From positions 3,401,483 to 3,465,482 of the forward strand of contig RPFO01000065.1 of assembly GCA_009746045.1 (NCBI GenBank): a stretch of DNA of 64,000 nt. The letters run 5' to 3'. The stretch comes from Mesostigma viride. Lineage: Eukaryota > Streptophyta > Mesostigmatophyceae > Mesostigmatales > Mesostigmataceae. How positions within the stretch are numbered: position 1 is the stretch's first letter; the number at the start of each line of letters is the position of its first letter. The notes under the pieces are model-generated. The model was not told where the DNA came from. It made no database searches and saw only the letters and a list, made by a program, of their open reading frames with translations. Below are positions 24,101-37,500 of this stretch, piece after piece. The position numbers and the translations under genes are program-made.

Positions 24101-24866
24101 GGGGCTTGCCTTGGTACCAGTATCATTACTACCAATACCTGACACGGGTACCAGAGGTTGGGTACTTGGTCAGTACCAACCCGATCCTACAGCACTGCCA
24201 TAGCCAAGCCATGCCACCAACAGGCTCCGGTGTCACACCAATGCCTGCAAGCATGCCATGCCATTTGGAACAAGTCTCCCTTATAAGAAAGAATTTATCA
24301 GCTAACCAAGATTGATTGGGCACTTCAGACAGTAGGCCCGCCAATCAGTCAAGCCTAACCACATTCCTGCCATCTATAAAACCCTTCTTTTATGGTAAGG
24401 CTACTGGTCACATTAGCCACTCGTTCCTAAAGAAAAAGCTGACCGGTGGCCAATGAAAAAAATGATGGGGTCCATGCAACGACACTAAAAACTAAACTGT
24501 CTGCAGGAATGTTCTTTTCACATGCTGCTCCGGACGAATGCCCGTGCGTACCAGACAATTCTGCAGATGACAACATAACGCACAGGCTGTGCTATATGCA
24601 GCAGAATTCTACTGCTCAGGTGCTAATGGAAGCGTCAAATGTTCAAGCTAGAGCATTTGATCACTCACCAAATTAGCCCCGGCGCGCTCCAAATCCAGCA
24701 CTTTCACGGACACTATTTGATTGAGGGGTTTGCACAAAGCCCTCCAGACGACGGCACTAGCTCCATGTCCGGCCTCCTCCAAAAGCTGATAGTCATCCGG
24801 ATTGGTTGGGAATACGACGTCGCCTCCATGGACTGAAGCGCCCGGAGTTCCCTTCGCATCCGCCAT
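18106..24866 (-). CDS. STE20-family kinase, OSR1/SPAK/Fray type (multi-exon)
   Basis: Protein serine/threonine kinase of the germinal-centre kinase VI group. Animal members act downstream of WNK kinases on ion transporters; the algal target is unknown. Exons (minus strand): 24866-24669, 23358-23104, 22752-22628, 22292-22248, 21576-21495, 20913-20839, 20207-20118, 19801-19721, 18896-18849 and 18174-18106. Phases agree at every junction, giving 356 codons. Motifs in order: glycine loop GHGASAVV, lysine in [10 protein letters not shown]-helix glutamate in [53 protein letters not shown] and [15 protein letters not shown]. Past the kinase domain, [12 protein letters not shown] matches the conserved segment typical of plant OSR1-like kinases. 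The ATG at 24866 opens the frame 26 codons before the first kinase-domain strand. The C-terminus is not fully resolved. It is divergent from HAT1. Confidence 0.88.
20112..20121 (-). other. GC-AG intron donor in the kinase gene
   Basis: The exon ending at 20118 is followed by GCAAGT rather than GTAAGT, while the next exon starts in phase after CAG at 19801. AAG|GCAAGT matches the U1-complementary consensus of GC-AG introns, a known minor class. No alternative GT keeps the frame nearby. Confidence 0.7.
20504..20612. repeat. Short GC-rich minisatellite in a kinase intron
   Basis: About six imperfect copies of GGCAGCGGCCAGGCAGGAA with small indels, within the intron between the exons ending 20839 and starting 20207. 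Confidence 0.75.
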
Positions 24867-25571
24867 GCCGCGCTCCCGTTACTGAGACCCCCGGCGGGAT
24901 GGCAAATTAAGATCCTTCTTTATGAACAACCACCAGGGTCGCAGTGCCCCTTAATTAGTGTTATTCCCTGCGTGCATGCGGAATTAACCCCCTCGGAAAT
25001 GGCAGCCTTTGTCCTCCCAAAAAGGGTACTGGACCATTGGAAAGTGCAGGAAAAGGCTTTCTGCGGGCTATGTCGCCGCTCTCTAGGACAGTCAGCCAAC
25101 ATCTCTTCCGAACAGTATCGGGCTCTTCAATGAATGCCGTCCAGCGTAGGACAGGACCAGCCAATGCAGCATCGCATAGATACAAGTGTCCGCAAATCCT
25201 TATCCGGTGGACTTCGCCGCGATCCTTCGTTGCCGAGTTCGGTGCATTCTGGACTCGGGAGCTATCTGGAGGCTGGAGTCTGGACAGAGTCTGGACAGCG
25301 GCTGCGGCAGCTGGGCCGGCCGGCTCAGCTCGACGCTCGTGCGCGAGACGCACGCTACCTACACTGTAAGCTACTGTAGGATACCGTAAGGCCGGGACAG
25401 GGCCGGGGCAGGGCCAGTCTTCCCAAGTCTTCCCGCCAATTCCTCATTGAAATTATAAATGCCAGCCTGATGCCAGCCATAACCTCTCAGCTATGCTCTC
25501 AGTCAAGAATTAATTAATTTGTCCGATGAGCAATAACAAACGCTGTCGACGTGACCTCGCCACCCGATACA
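24867..25571. promoter_or_regulatory. Shared 705-bp region between divergent kinase and HAT1
   Basis: The two start codons face away from each other across this stretch, so both promoters and 5' UTRs should lie here. A TATAAA at 25454-25459 is about 115 bp before the HAT1 ATG and could serve it. A (TTAA)-rich run lies at 25508-25518. No RNA gene is seen. Whether regulation is shared is inference. Confidence 0.5.
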
Positions 25572-28500
25572 ATGGCAGACAGGAAGCGCAGTGGCATCCC
25601 CGAACCTGAAGCTGGGGAGGGGTCAAAGAGGAGAAACTTCACAGGTGACGGTTTATGATTATTTACTCACAGTGTCTTGCAGTTATAATGCCACAAAGAG
25701 GATATCCGCTTTGTCCAATCTCATCTTCTGCTGAGTGCTTGCCAAAGCATCCACACGCAGCGGCACATTTTGCGGCTTTGCAAGGAGAAATGTGAGGGAG
25801 GATGGGAAGATGCCAAGCTCATGTTTGAGGGGGTGTATTGTTCTCTGTGCGGTGCTCATGTTTGCGGCTGCCCATAACACTGATCTTGCCTTGGGGGGGG
25901 GGGGGGGGGATGTTTTTGGCGATTACGCAGTTCCTGAAGCGATCATTAAAGAGCCCCAAGGTTCTTGGGAGGTTCCAGCAAATGACTGCATCGCGTTCCA
26001 TTTAGGTAGGGAACGTTATTCGCGCCTGGTGAAAGGCCTAGTCTTTTTAATCCGTGACACTTTGGGCCTGGATGAAACTGCACATTCAGGCATGGAATTT
26101 CCTGGCAAAATAGGGATTTATGAATGCTTTGTCGATGTGCAAGTATTTCAAGTTAATTGCCTTATTCGTACGCCCGTATGCCTTTAAGGTTGTGCATTGT
26201 GCGAGAATACCGTGAGGACTAGAACGGTCCTGTTGCTGCAAAAGCGGAACCATGGCTTTAATTTGGCTGAATTTCGCGCGTTTATTTTTGAAATTTGCTT
26301 TTGGCCCACTCTTCCATTCAGTCCGGCGTGCACAGGACCTGGATGGCAGCACACGAGAAGGTGGACTAGTGTACACGCCCGAATACACCCACCAGCATTT
26401 TGGTGACGGCGAAACGATATACGGCTATAAAGGCCTGCGAGTAAGTGCGCCTGCCTTGGTGGCAGCTCTATTTCTGATGCAAGCAAGCCGTGTGCGGGGT
26501 CCACGTGCTCTACTTGTCATGCAAGCAAGCCATGCTCATGGTCCGCCCGGTCTACACCTACCCTCGTTATGTCACCGATGTTTCTTTCCCCCGTCCAGGG
26601 CTGCCAAAGCTTGTCCTCATTTACAGAGGCTGTTGCCATCAGTGCCTGCTGTGCGTATGGCCGGCACTATGGCCTAACCCTGCCTGGCACCATGGCCCTT
26701 GCTTGCTTCTATAGCACCTTACGCTCAATTTTGGGACTCAGCTTTTGGTGGCTCTGCTGCCCTGTCATCTGTGATGGGTGCGCAACAGGTGGACGTCTAC
26801 TTCCATGCCGTCACCTTCCATGCGTATGTGACCATCCAGTACCAGGAATGCAAGAAGGTAGGGCCGTGGCCACGATTGCTTGGGAACGCGGTGGGATTGA
26901 CAGTTGGTTTCGAGGCCCTGCGCGCCTCCAGCGATGTTGCTGCTGGAAACAGCATCTGCAGCGCACATAGTGTTCATATGCGTAGCACTTTGTCGTAAGT
27001 GTGCTTGTATTTTTTACACTTTGGTACCAGAAACCAGTAATGTCGTGCAGTTTCAAGTCGTCGAGTTTCATTGGTCCTACGCGTAAGCAGAAGATGCATT
27101 TCTTCATGAGGGTGGCGGTCCCTGTGGGATGCTGGGTTTGCTTCCAGGGAGCGGGGCGCGGCTCGGAAAGTCGCTCACGCCTCAAGTAGGGTTTGCATCT
27201 AGACCTGGCGACCCAATAAGAAGGGGTGATGCCTACTCGAGGAAACCCACCAGAACGCGTGGGTGGCTGTACCCATGATCATGGCTGGCTGCATTTAGTG
27301 CAACCGGAAATGGTGGCCTGGTGGGCCACTGTAACTGGGGCTTGTCCATGTGTGTGTGTCCATGTTTGTCATTGTCATGCCTGTCTTCTTGGTTGCTGGT
27401 TTCTGGCAGGATTCGAAGGAAATGGGTTAAGAACTTTGTCGTTTGATTGTGTAAACTACCCTCGGTTGCTTCGCGCGACGGGGTAGCCGTTTGGTGCTCT
27501 CTCAATATGTGTGTGTGGGCAGGCAGGGAGGCAGGCAGGCATCCATGTGCGCACATGGCGTCAGCTTGTCCCTTTTATCGAGGGGATCTCCCCTGCAGTG
27601 TTAGTTGTGTTGCTGAGCACAGCCAGTGCCCTGTGTGCCCTGCCCATGGTTTGCATCCAAGTTTGCAACGCTGCTCTGCCAACCCTCTTCCCCCCTTCCT
27701 TCCCCGCCCCTCCCGACACTTCCGCCTTATGTGCGTGTGTTTGGCACACTCCCCGCCCCACACCCCTTTCAGGGAGGAGGACAGAAAGCGGTCGACGTCC
27801 TGAAGTTGCTCAAGGTACGTGTGGCAAATGGCCACCACAGGTCAGCTGGCTCTGACCATGTCTTCTACTGCCGGTGGTTTATGCCCTAGGCTGGAAGCTA
27901 TTTGGGCAAGCCTCACATTTCCACGACCGAGATGATAACCAGGGTGGTGTGTGCAGCCCAATGCAGAGCGTGGAATTTATTGGGCATGGCCTTATCTATA
28001 ACTACCTGAAATCTGACAATCGCCTGCACAGTGCACAAGGGTGTTGCACTCTTTCATCGCTATACTGTATGTATGCATCTGTTTTTGTATGTACGCAGTT
28101 ACCCAACCACTTATACCTTGACTCTTGCCACTTAGGCCTGAAAATGCTTGAGTTTTAAGTGTAGCTGTGATTTCAGGGTGCCAAGTGTGCTCTCCTGGAG
28201 CCCCAGGGTCGAGATTTGAAGTGGCGATGTAATACGAAGTGTGTTTTGTCTCACTCTGTAGGCTTAACGCACATCATTGCTGCTGTAGTGAGCGATGACT
28301 GCCCGGGTGGCGCCCACAGCAAGTGGGCTCGTACTATGGGGGGAATTCCTTGGATGCATCACCGCCATCTCTCTGGTACAGTCGCCTTGTGCATACATTT
28401 TGGACCTTTGTACATTTGGTGGATATTCCCTGACTACCTTCTGCCTCATTTTGTACCTGATCTCCCCATCTGTCATGGCGTGCCTTCATCCCACAGGAGC

Positions 28501-31500
28501 ACATGCCAGGTGGCATCATCGAGAGCCGTGAGAGCTACCTGGGCTTGCTGTCACAAGCGGAGAGTATCGAGTAAGTCGCGAGCGCCTGCCCTTGGACGGC
28601 GTGTTTTTCGATGGGGATGGACACCCTGGTAGCGTCTCATGTTTCGGCCAAGCGTTTCCAATGCCCTCTGAAATCTCAACATGCACATCAGTCACCTGTT
28701 GGCGTTCATGACAGGGTAGAATAGACCATGGCCCAGGGAGCCACCAAGTGTGCTCTGCCCGTGCGACCCCTGCAGGGAGTTAATCTTTTTCTGGCGTTGC
28801 CTTGTGGATGCCATGACCAATAAGACTTTCCATCGCAGGCCTGAAATCTGGAGAATACGGCCCATGGTGGCTCGAGCCTGTTGTTATTTTCTCCGCGTTT
28901 GTCAAGTCGTTCAGGATGATGGAAATGAATGGAGGTGGAAATATGGAGCCTTGTACGTCAAAATTGTGGCTGGCTAACGCTCAGAGCGAGACCTAGATGG
29001 TTGAGCTAAAATACAAACTCGCGTGATCAGTGCGCCCCAGGGTTTCTATCGGCCAGGCCTATATATCCAGCTGTAAGCACGACTGCTGCGATCGCTCTCC
29101 CACCATTTGAAAAGGCCATGATGCTTACTTACTAATTGTTTGGATGAACCCTTGTCCCTCACTCATGGCATGCCGCTTTAGCTCGCCTGCGCATCGGCTT
29201 TCTTCATGTTTTTGAGGTGCACAGCATGCAAAATCCTCACCGTTGTGTGGTAGCTTGGTGGAAGGTATCGGTATAGTCCTTAGACATGGGTATGTTTTGG
29301 GGGTCAAGCTTTCGGACGTTTGAACCTTTAGAGCCATTTGGGATTTTGGCTAACAGCTTGTTTGTTTTTCGCTATGTTTACAAACACAATGTGATGAGCT
29401 GCCCGGGCATGGGATCCTGGTGGTACCCACCTTTTTGCTTACTATTCAGCAGAAGTGATCCCCAGAGCTTTGCCATCGTCGCTGGTGTTCCATCTTATCT
29501 TTGAAGGCATCCTCTGTACAAGTTTTTGTAATGCTGGTTCAGAATCAGACTTACAAGCAGCTACATTCGGCCTCGAAGTTGCAATCTTACCTAGTTTGAA
29601 CCCCGTGTATATTATTTGGCTTTGAAGCTATCATGGGTTTATTAAGACCAGTAGTTTGACGTATCCTGCCAGTGGGATAGATTTTGGCTGGAGTGTTCGT
29701 AGTCAGCTACTTTTTTTTTTTTACCATCACTACGATAAGTTCCTTCTAGTACAAGGTCCTGAGGCTTGGCCTTGTATAGTTGTGAAATAAACTGCAAGCT
29801 TTTCCTTTTCCAGCCTGACATTTTTTTTCGGGTGCAGCTGACTGTGTATCGAGCGTATGTGTGTGGTCGCCTTGTAAGTCATTGAGGTGCTTGTCTAGCC
29901 CTGTATTTTCGTGGCTTACTGCTTGTGATCATGGTAGCTATCCAGTATCTCACCATGGTTGTCCCGCCATGCCGCATTAGATCCTGTGTTGATCCTAGTG
30001 GGAGGGCATTCTCATTCTGCCATGGCTGGTGGATCTTTACTTCGCAAATTCCAACTGTGTTTTTGCTGCATGGTTTTGCTGGTAGCGCTCCTTTCTTGTT
30101 AGACAAGGGAGGTAGAAACTATGCACAGCCATGACCTCCACTTGTGGTCACAACTACGATGTTGTTGTTGCTACTTGTTGCAGCAGGACACGCACACTAC
30201 GGATGGGTCGTGGCATGAATGATGCACAGAGACCCAGCGGTGATGCTCCGAATGACAGAAATACTAGTAGCATATGCCTTACTGACCTGGAATCCTTTGC
30301 ATATGGCGCTTCCTATTCAATAACATGCCTATGCGTTTTGCCACGTCGCCCTCACGTCGCCGGCCTGCACATGCGCCTCCGATGGCCGTTTGCCGATCCC
30401 ACAGCATCTCGCGCTTCGGTCTGCCACTGAAATCGTATTCGGCGCCACAAGGCGATGCTCCCGCGGCGGAGTGCCAGGTATGTCCTTAGGGAGACACACC
30501 CTGCGTGGGGGGACTGTGGCCATGGGGGCCTACGAAATGGTGGGTGTCACCCAATGGTGCTGTTAGGCCGAGCAGTTTGGTGATGCTTTGTACAGCTGGC
30601 GTTGTTGTAGTCGCTGTGTTTGTGAGATGTCCATTGTGTGTCTGCCTCTCCTTATGTGCGCGCATGTCAACACATAGCTACACATAGCAGACCTTCCTCT
30701 GTCTGTTGTCTTCCGGCTCCTAGAGTATGTCGAACACCCGACATGTACAGTGCCTAGCCGGTCGCCGTGAAGCTGGGACAGTTTCCAGTGGGGTATAGGT
30801 ATCTCTGATTGTAGAATTGCTGGCTGCTTCGCTCGCTGTCCATCTGTGTATTGGTGCCTAGTAGCCATCTGTGTATTGGTGCCTAGTAGCCTTCTTGTGC
30901 GCGCAAGACATGCTCGTTTGGCACTTTGGCTGTGTTCTCGCTTCCAGCCCTGTGCAACGGTTTCCTGCCGCCTGCTTCCAGCCCTGTGCAACGGTTTCCT
31001 GCCATGCGCAACAGACTTGTGATCCTCTGAATGCAGCACGTGCAGCAGACATCTCAAACTGTCAACGCAGCTCGCGCATTTATGGTGCGTTGACAGACCA
31101 CACCATAGATGCCTTTATGGCAGGCAACGCTCTCGGGTCCATCCCATGGCCGGTGGCTGCACTGATGTCTAGCGCGCTCCCTGGCCGCTGATGTCACCAC
31201 GGTGGGCGTGCGTGCCTCCCTTGTCACCCGCTGGCCAGATCGTGCGCTGCGGCGTCGAGGACGAGCGCGTGCGCGACTGGTTCCAGCGACTGCAGGCGGT
31301 CACCTTGTTCCACATCGACGGGGCAAGCCTCATCACCCTGGATGACCCCAGCTGGGAGATTTTTGTCGCGTTGGAGAGGGGCCACAGTGAAGGGGGCCAG
31401 CCAACGATGCATGTGGTAGGTGGTGCAGCTGTACATGTGCCCAAGCCTAGGGAGACAAAACACGGGACACACAACTGCAGGTGGGCCGGTGAACCGCTTG

Positions 31501-34500
31501 CTGTGGGCCAACTCTAGGTGTTCCCTCATGGAACACCCAACACTAATCACAGAAAGAGTCAGGACCTGTGCTTCAGCTGCAATGCGTGTTGCGTCCGGCA
31601 TAGAGCCATTCTGTTGAGTGGTTGATGTCGGAACGTGTTGGGAGGTGTACAGCACCACAGCGTAGGCAGCATTGGCACGAGGGGCATCCTCGGTGCCACA
31701 AACTTCCGGCACATGCCCAGAGATCCTCCCAGCAAGAAAGGAAGGTATTGCAGCAGAGCGAGCCCACACTTTGCAGGCACCGAGCAGCTACCACATTGGC
31801 ACCATCTAGTGTGAGCAGTCACAAATAAGGATACTTGCTGAACAGAGCAGTTACAAATGAGGATACTGGCTGAATAGAGCAGTCACAAATGAGGATACTT
31901 GCTGAACAGAGCAGTCACAAATGAGGATACTGGCTGAATAGAGCAGTCACAAATGAGGATACTGGCTGAACAGAGCAGTTACAAATGAGGATACTGGCTG
32001 AATAGAGCAGTCACAAATGAGGATACTGGCTGAATAGAGCAGTCACAAATGAGGATACTGGCTGAATAGAGCAGTTACAAATGAGGATACTGGCTGAATA
32101 GAGCAGTCACAAATGAGGATACTGGCTGAATAGAGCAGTCACAAATGAGGATACTGGCTGAATAGAGCAGTCACAAATGAGGATACTGGCTGAATAGAGC
32201 AGTCACAAATGAGGATACTGGCTGAATAGAGCAGTCACAAATGAGGATACTGGCTGAATAGAGCAGTCACAAATGAGGATACTTGCTGAATAGAGCAGTC
32301 ACAAATGAGGATACTGGCTGAATAGAGCAGTCACAAATGAGGATACTGGCTGAATAGAGCAGTCACAAATGAGGATACTTGCTGAATAGAGCAGTCACAA
32401 ATGAGGATACTTGCTGAATAGAGCAGTCACAAATGAGGATACTGGCTGAATAGAGCAGTCACAAATGAGGATACTGGCTGAATAGAGCAGTCACAAATGA
32501 GGATACTGGCTGAATAGAGCAGTCGCAAATGAGGATACTTGCTGAATAGAGCAGTCACAAATGAGGATACTGGCTGAATAGAGCAGTCACAAATGAGGAT
32601 ACTGGCCGAATACGTTCGATCCGGCGCAGTGTGGGTGGGGTCTTCCTTGGGCAAATTCCGATGATGTCATGGAAGTTCCGTGTGATTAACTATGCGAAGC
32701 TGTATGTCCACCGCATCACACAGCCAAATGTGAAAGGGAGGGGGAGGGGGGAATGGGGGGTACAGGACGTGGGCTTGGTTAGGCCGAAGCAGGGGGCTCC
32801 ATGAGTCGTTGGGGGGATGGGGGTTGAAGAAAGAGGGAGACCAGATGCCCATGCCAGCATGGCAGGGTCGAGCCCATTGGGGTAAGGAATGGAAAGGATT
32901 GCCCGACCCCCAAGGCATCCTTCCTTGGTTTGCTGGGGGCGTGATCGGATGCACGCAGCACCATCTGACTACAGGAAACAATTCTTGACACATATCGATT
33001 CTATAAATATATCCATATTTTCATGTAGCATATTTCGATCACTCCGCTCATCCTAGGCTGCGACATATACGGCGAAGGGGAGGCGCTTGCCGACCAGCCG
33101 CAGTGGCACCTTGCCGCCTTTTCCTTCGTTGCATACCTGACCAGGTCGCTCGTCGTTACCGCCAAAGTCCAATGTAGCTGAACTCCTGGAGGGCGGTTGG
33201 CTCACCTTGTGTGGCGGCACCTCTGCTCTGTCCGCGTCTGGTTGTGGCCATGGTGTGCCTCCCACGTTGCAGGCGGGCTTCTGCACGGTCTACCACTTCT
33301 ATGCCTACCCAGACAGCACGCGCATGCGCCTGAGCCAGCTGCTTGTGCTCCCTCCCTTCCGGCGCAGGGGCCATGCGTGGCACTTACTAGAGCAGGTAAG
33401 TGCGTGGCGCAATGTGGCCTCTTGCCAGAGCAGGCAGCCGAGTGGCTCCAACGACGCCCTTCGTGCTCCCAATGACGCCCCTGATAGCAGGGGTCCAGAT
33501 GTGCTTTGTTTCAGTCTGGGATGTCAAGGATGGCGTATGCTTTGTGTGTAGGTTTGAGAGTTTTGACAGAACATTTGTGGTAAGATGTGAGTTCTATCTA
33601 CTACAGCACAAAATCTCCTTACCCGCTTGCCAATCTTCCTCGTTTCATACGCTTTAAAAAAATATGTAAGAATTGAGAACAAATTTAGGAATGTGTGGAA
33701 CTATTTATCTGTCAAGTGTGACCGGGGACCCTGGCTGCAGTCAGCTGCTGGTTTGCAAACATTCAGGGCCCTAGCGTCTGTTTTGCGGCCGTAGTGCGCA
33801 GTGGTGTGATGACTTCCGGTGCTCTTGGTGAGGAATGGAAGCAGAACGTTTGACAGATCACTGCACCTGGGTCACCGTATCAACATTTGACATAGAGTAA
33901 AACCTAGACGTGGAAATGGGGCGGAGTCAAACCTAGACGTGGATATGGGCATTTGGGCCAGGTCAACATAGTCAAATCATAGCGGGTTTTCCACCCGTGG
34001 TGGCTTTGTTGCTATTGCTGCAATCAGTTGCATGCGGGCTGGATGCGGGCTGGGTGATGTTCGCCTCCGTGGTCATCCCGTCACGCATGCGTCTTCCCCC
34101 CCCCCGCCCCCCCCTGGTGCACTCGCGGTGTCCAGGTGTTTGCAGAAGCAGCCAAACGGGGATGCTACGATGTGACCGTGGAGGACCCCAACCAGGTACG
34201 TCATCATTGCAGCATGCCAGCGAACCAGGAAGGGTCCCATGTCTTTTGGACCTTGCCTGTGAACCTGGCTGTGTCGAGCCAAAAGCATGTTCCGGGGGGT
34301 GGGGGGGGGGGACTGCTTGAGCTTAGCTTTTGCGGCAGGCTCATAGGTCTGGTGAAGCAGCATTCTTGTGCTTGCTGTGTGCCATGCGATGGATGCTGTG
34401 GGCCCTCCCATTTATGTCGCCTGGAGTTGTTGTTGCGGCAGAATCACGGTTTCGGTGCTGTAGCATTTGAAAATTGTTATCGATTTCGCTCACGCCAAAC

Positions 34501-37500
34501 CAAATCATGCACTGCCACATGGCATCCGCACGCGAACAGGACTTCCAACGCTTACGCGACGTCCATGACATGCGCCGCCTGGCGGGGGACGCGGTCTTCC
34601 AAGAGGCAGTGGCGGCTGCCCGGGATGCACTGCTGGCAGCAGAAGGCGTCGCGCAGGGACGCGGCAAGGCGAGCGGCCCGCTGGTCATCCCTCCCAGCCT
34701 TGTCAAGAGGCTGAGGGAGACATTCCAAATCACAAAGGTTCGACATTATCCCCCTTGCCCAGCCGTCGTAGTCTTCCCGTGCCTCGCCATATAGTCCGCT
34801 CTGTGTGGATCCTGCGCTTCCTCTGCTTGGGGAAGAGCTCGACTAGGATCAATATGTGGCTGCATCACGTACCGTCGGCTGGGGTGGCCAAGCTCACAAA
34901 TGACGGCAGCGCATGACGAGTTGATGGCCTGGTGGCAGACACGCCGGCCGGCGGATATGTGGACGGCGAGGGTCCCACTACACCCCACGCCCCAGTGAGT
35001 GATGTCGGGCGGTTCACAGCTCTGCTTGGCAGGCGGGCGTTCTGGTCTGTGGGCAACCGAGTCCGCTGTTGACAACCTGTGGCTGTTCCCTGAATGTCCG
35101 CGCGATAGCAGGCGTCCTCTCTCGCTGTGGGTGGCCAGGGTTACGTGCATTGCAAGGGGGAGCACGCGTGCACAGACGTGGCTGTGAGGGCCAAGTGGCT
35201 GTGAGTGACAGACAGGCGGGGTAGTTCTACCAGGCCTGGATAGGGGACCTAGTCGGAAGTGTAGGCACTGACGCGGCGCTTCCAGCATGGTGACATGGGG
35301 CATCCCTACTACGTACATTCATGTCGTCGACTAGGGTAGTGTGCAGCACCGATTCCCAGCCGCCTGGTCAGACATCGCACCGCCATGATACCGATACCTG
35401 TATCTCATGGATTCACCAGGCTTCACGAGGGCGACCCCTTGTCTGATGGTGACCAGTACAGTGACCGTGACAGTGACCATGACCAGTACACTAGGCTTCG
35501 CGAGGGCCCATTCAAAGGGGGCCTTTTGCCCAGCTTGTGCAGGGAGATCATCGAAAAGTAGGTGCCGCTTTAACGGATGCGGTGGTGGGCAAGGTGAGCT
35601 GTCGTATGGATAGAGCTTCTCCCTTCTGCTGTCATCTGCCCCATAGCAACGGCAGCATTGTCCGCATCGCCTCCTGCTGGTCGTCGTTGGCCCTCTCATT
35701 CCCCCCCCAGAACCAAGCCAAGCGCTGCTTTGAGATGGCCCTCTACCAGGCGGCCCGAGGCGACCCCGCGCAGGGCCTCGCGTTCCAGAGCCGGGTATGT
35801 GTGTCAGCATGTCGGCATGGTGGCATGTACGGGTCCCCTTGCCTGATGCACATGCATAAAGGAGTGTGCACAAACGTTGGTGTCTGCATGGGAATGTTAT
35901 TGGTGTTTCCTCACCGTGTGCTGGACAGGCTCGCCTCAGCCAAATGGCTGTGTCGTCCCAGGGTCGGTCGGTCAGAGCGCACCTCGACAGGATCGGGGCA
36001 GTTCCTGTGCAAACAGGGTAGGCCGGCAAAAGGCAGCGCTCTGTGCCACCCGACGTGTTCTACCAGCTGGCGGTCCCTGCCAGCTATTACGGTTTGTCTA
36101 GGCGGGCTCGCTTGCTCAGCAGTTATAGTTTGTTTTGTGCGTCATAATGGTATCCCGGCACTGCCCGGTGCTGCTGACTCGGCATTAGCAGAGTTTCAGG
36201 GTCCGTCCCACTCTAAAAGAGGAATTTGAGGACGGAACGCATGCTCCGCACAAGTGCATGGGGATGGGTGCATGGAATGTCCTGAGGACGTGCGCTCACA
36301 CACGGTTTAACTGCAAAGTGTGGCGGCACGGGAGGTCTCATTCGGCAGGTAGACGTAGGGACTTGGATTCCGAACATCTTGCTGGTAACCACGTCAACAA
36401 GGCATTTCCTGCTGGCTATGTGACATCGTCCAAGACGGGCACCCTGTGGTTCTTACCAGTCATGGGTGATGCCGTGCACAAAGCACCGAAGATCGAATAC
36501 ACAGAAGAGCCGCATGTGGCTGCACGGAATTGCCCACCCAACAGAAGGCAGATTTGGGTCAGTTACATCCAGTCCGCCTGGCATGGCCGCTTGCCCCCTG
36601 GAGGTTGCCATAGAGAAACAAACATGGCCGATGCGTACATGGAGCGGAAGCCCAGCATGCCATTGTTTTCATCCGTGGGCATCCGTGTGCATCCGTGGGC
36701 ATCCCCTGTCCCCATTATTCCTTTTTTGTTTCCCTTATTCCTTTGGTCTACCGAATGGCCGTCACCCTCAACTTTGCTGCGGCGGCTGCCCATGCCACGC
36801 TGCCTTCCCTATCCTCAGGTCCTCGCGAGGCTGCGGCTGGCGTATGAGACCGACGCCGTGGTGGGTGGCATGCCCTGCTCATGTCATGTCTACCCTTCTC
36901 GTGTCACAGGCCTTTGGGCAACAGGAAGAAATGGGTCTTTGGCATTTAGCTGGTCTGTGTCGGACTTTCGCCAGGCCTTAGACAGGAACGAGCCTTGGAG
37001 CCTTGGAGCCTTGGAGCCTTGGAGCCTTGGAGCCTTGGAGCCTTGGAGCCTTGGAGCCTTGGAGCCTTGGAGCCTTGGAGCCTTGGAGCCTTGGAGCCTT
37101 GGAGCCTTGGAGCCTTGGAGCCTTGGAGCCTTGGAGCCTTGGAGCCTTGGAGCCTTGGAGCCTTGGAGCCTTGGAGCCTTGGAGCCTTGGAGCCTTGGAG
37201 CCTTGGAGCCTTGGAGCCTTGGAGCCTTGGAGCCTTGGAGCCTTGGAGCCTTGGAGCCTTGGAGCCTTGGAGCCTTGGAGCCTTGGAGCCTTGGAGCCTT
37301 GGAGCCTTGGAGCCTTGGAGCCTTGGAGCCTTGGAGCCTTGGAGCCTTGGAGCCTTGGAGCCTTGGAGCCTTGGAGCCTTGGAGCCTTGGAGCCTTGGAG
37401 CCTTGGAGCCTTGGAGCCTTGGAGCCTTGGAGCCTTGGAGCCTTGGAGCCTTGGAGCCTTGGAGCCTTGGAGCCTTGGAGCCCTGGAGCCTTGGAGCCTT

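Noticed and set aside
25890-25908. Long G run as a functional element
   Set aside because: A simple homopolymer in the first HAT1 intron. Its length is unreliable in assemblies, so no function is claimed.
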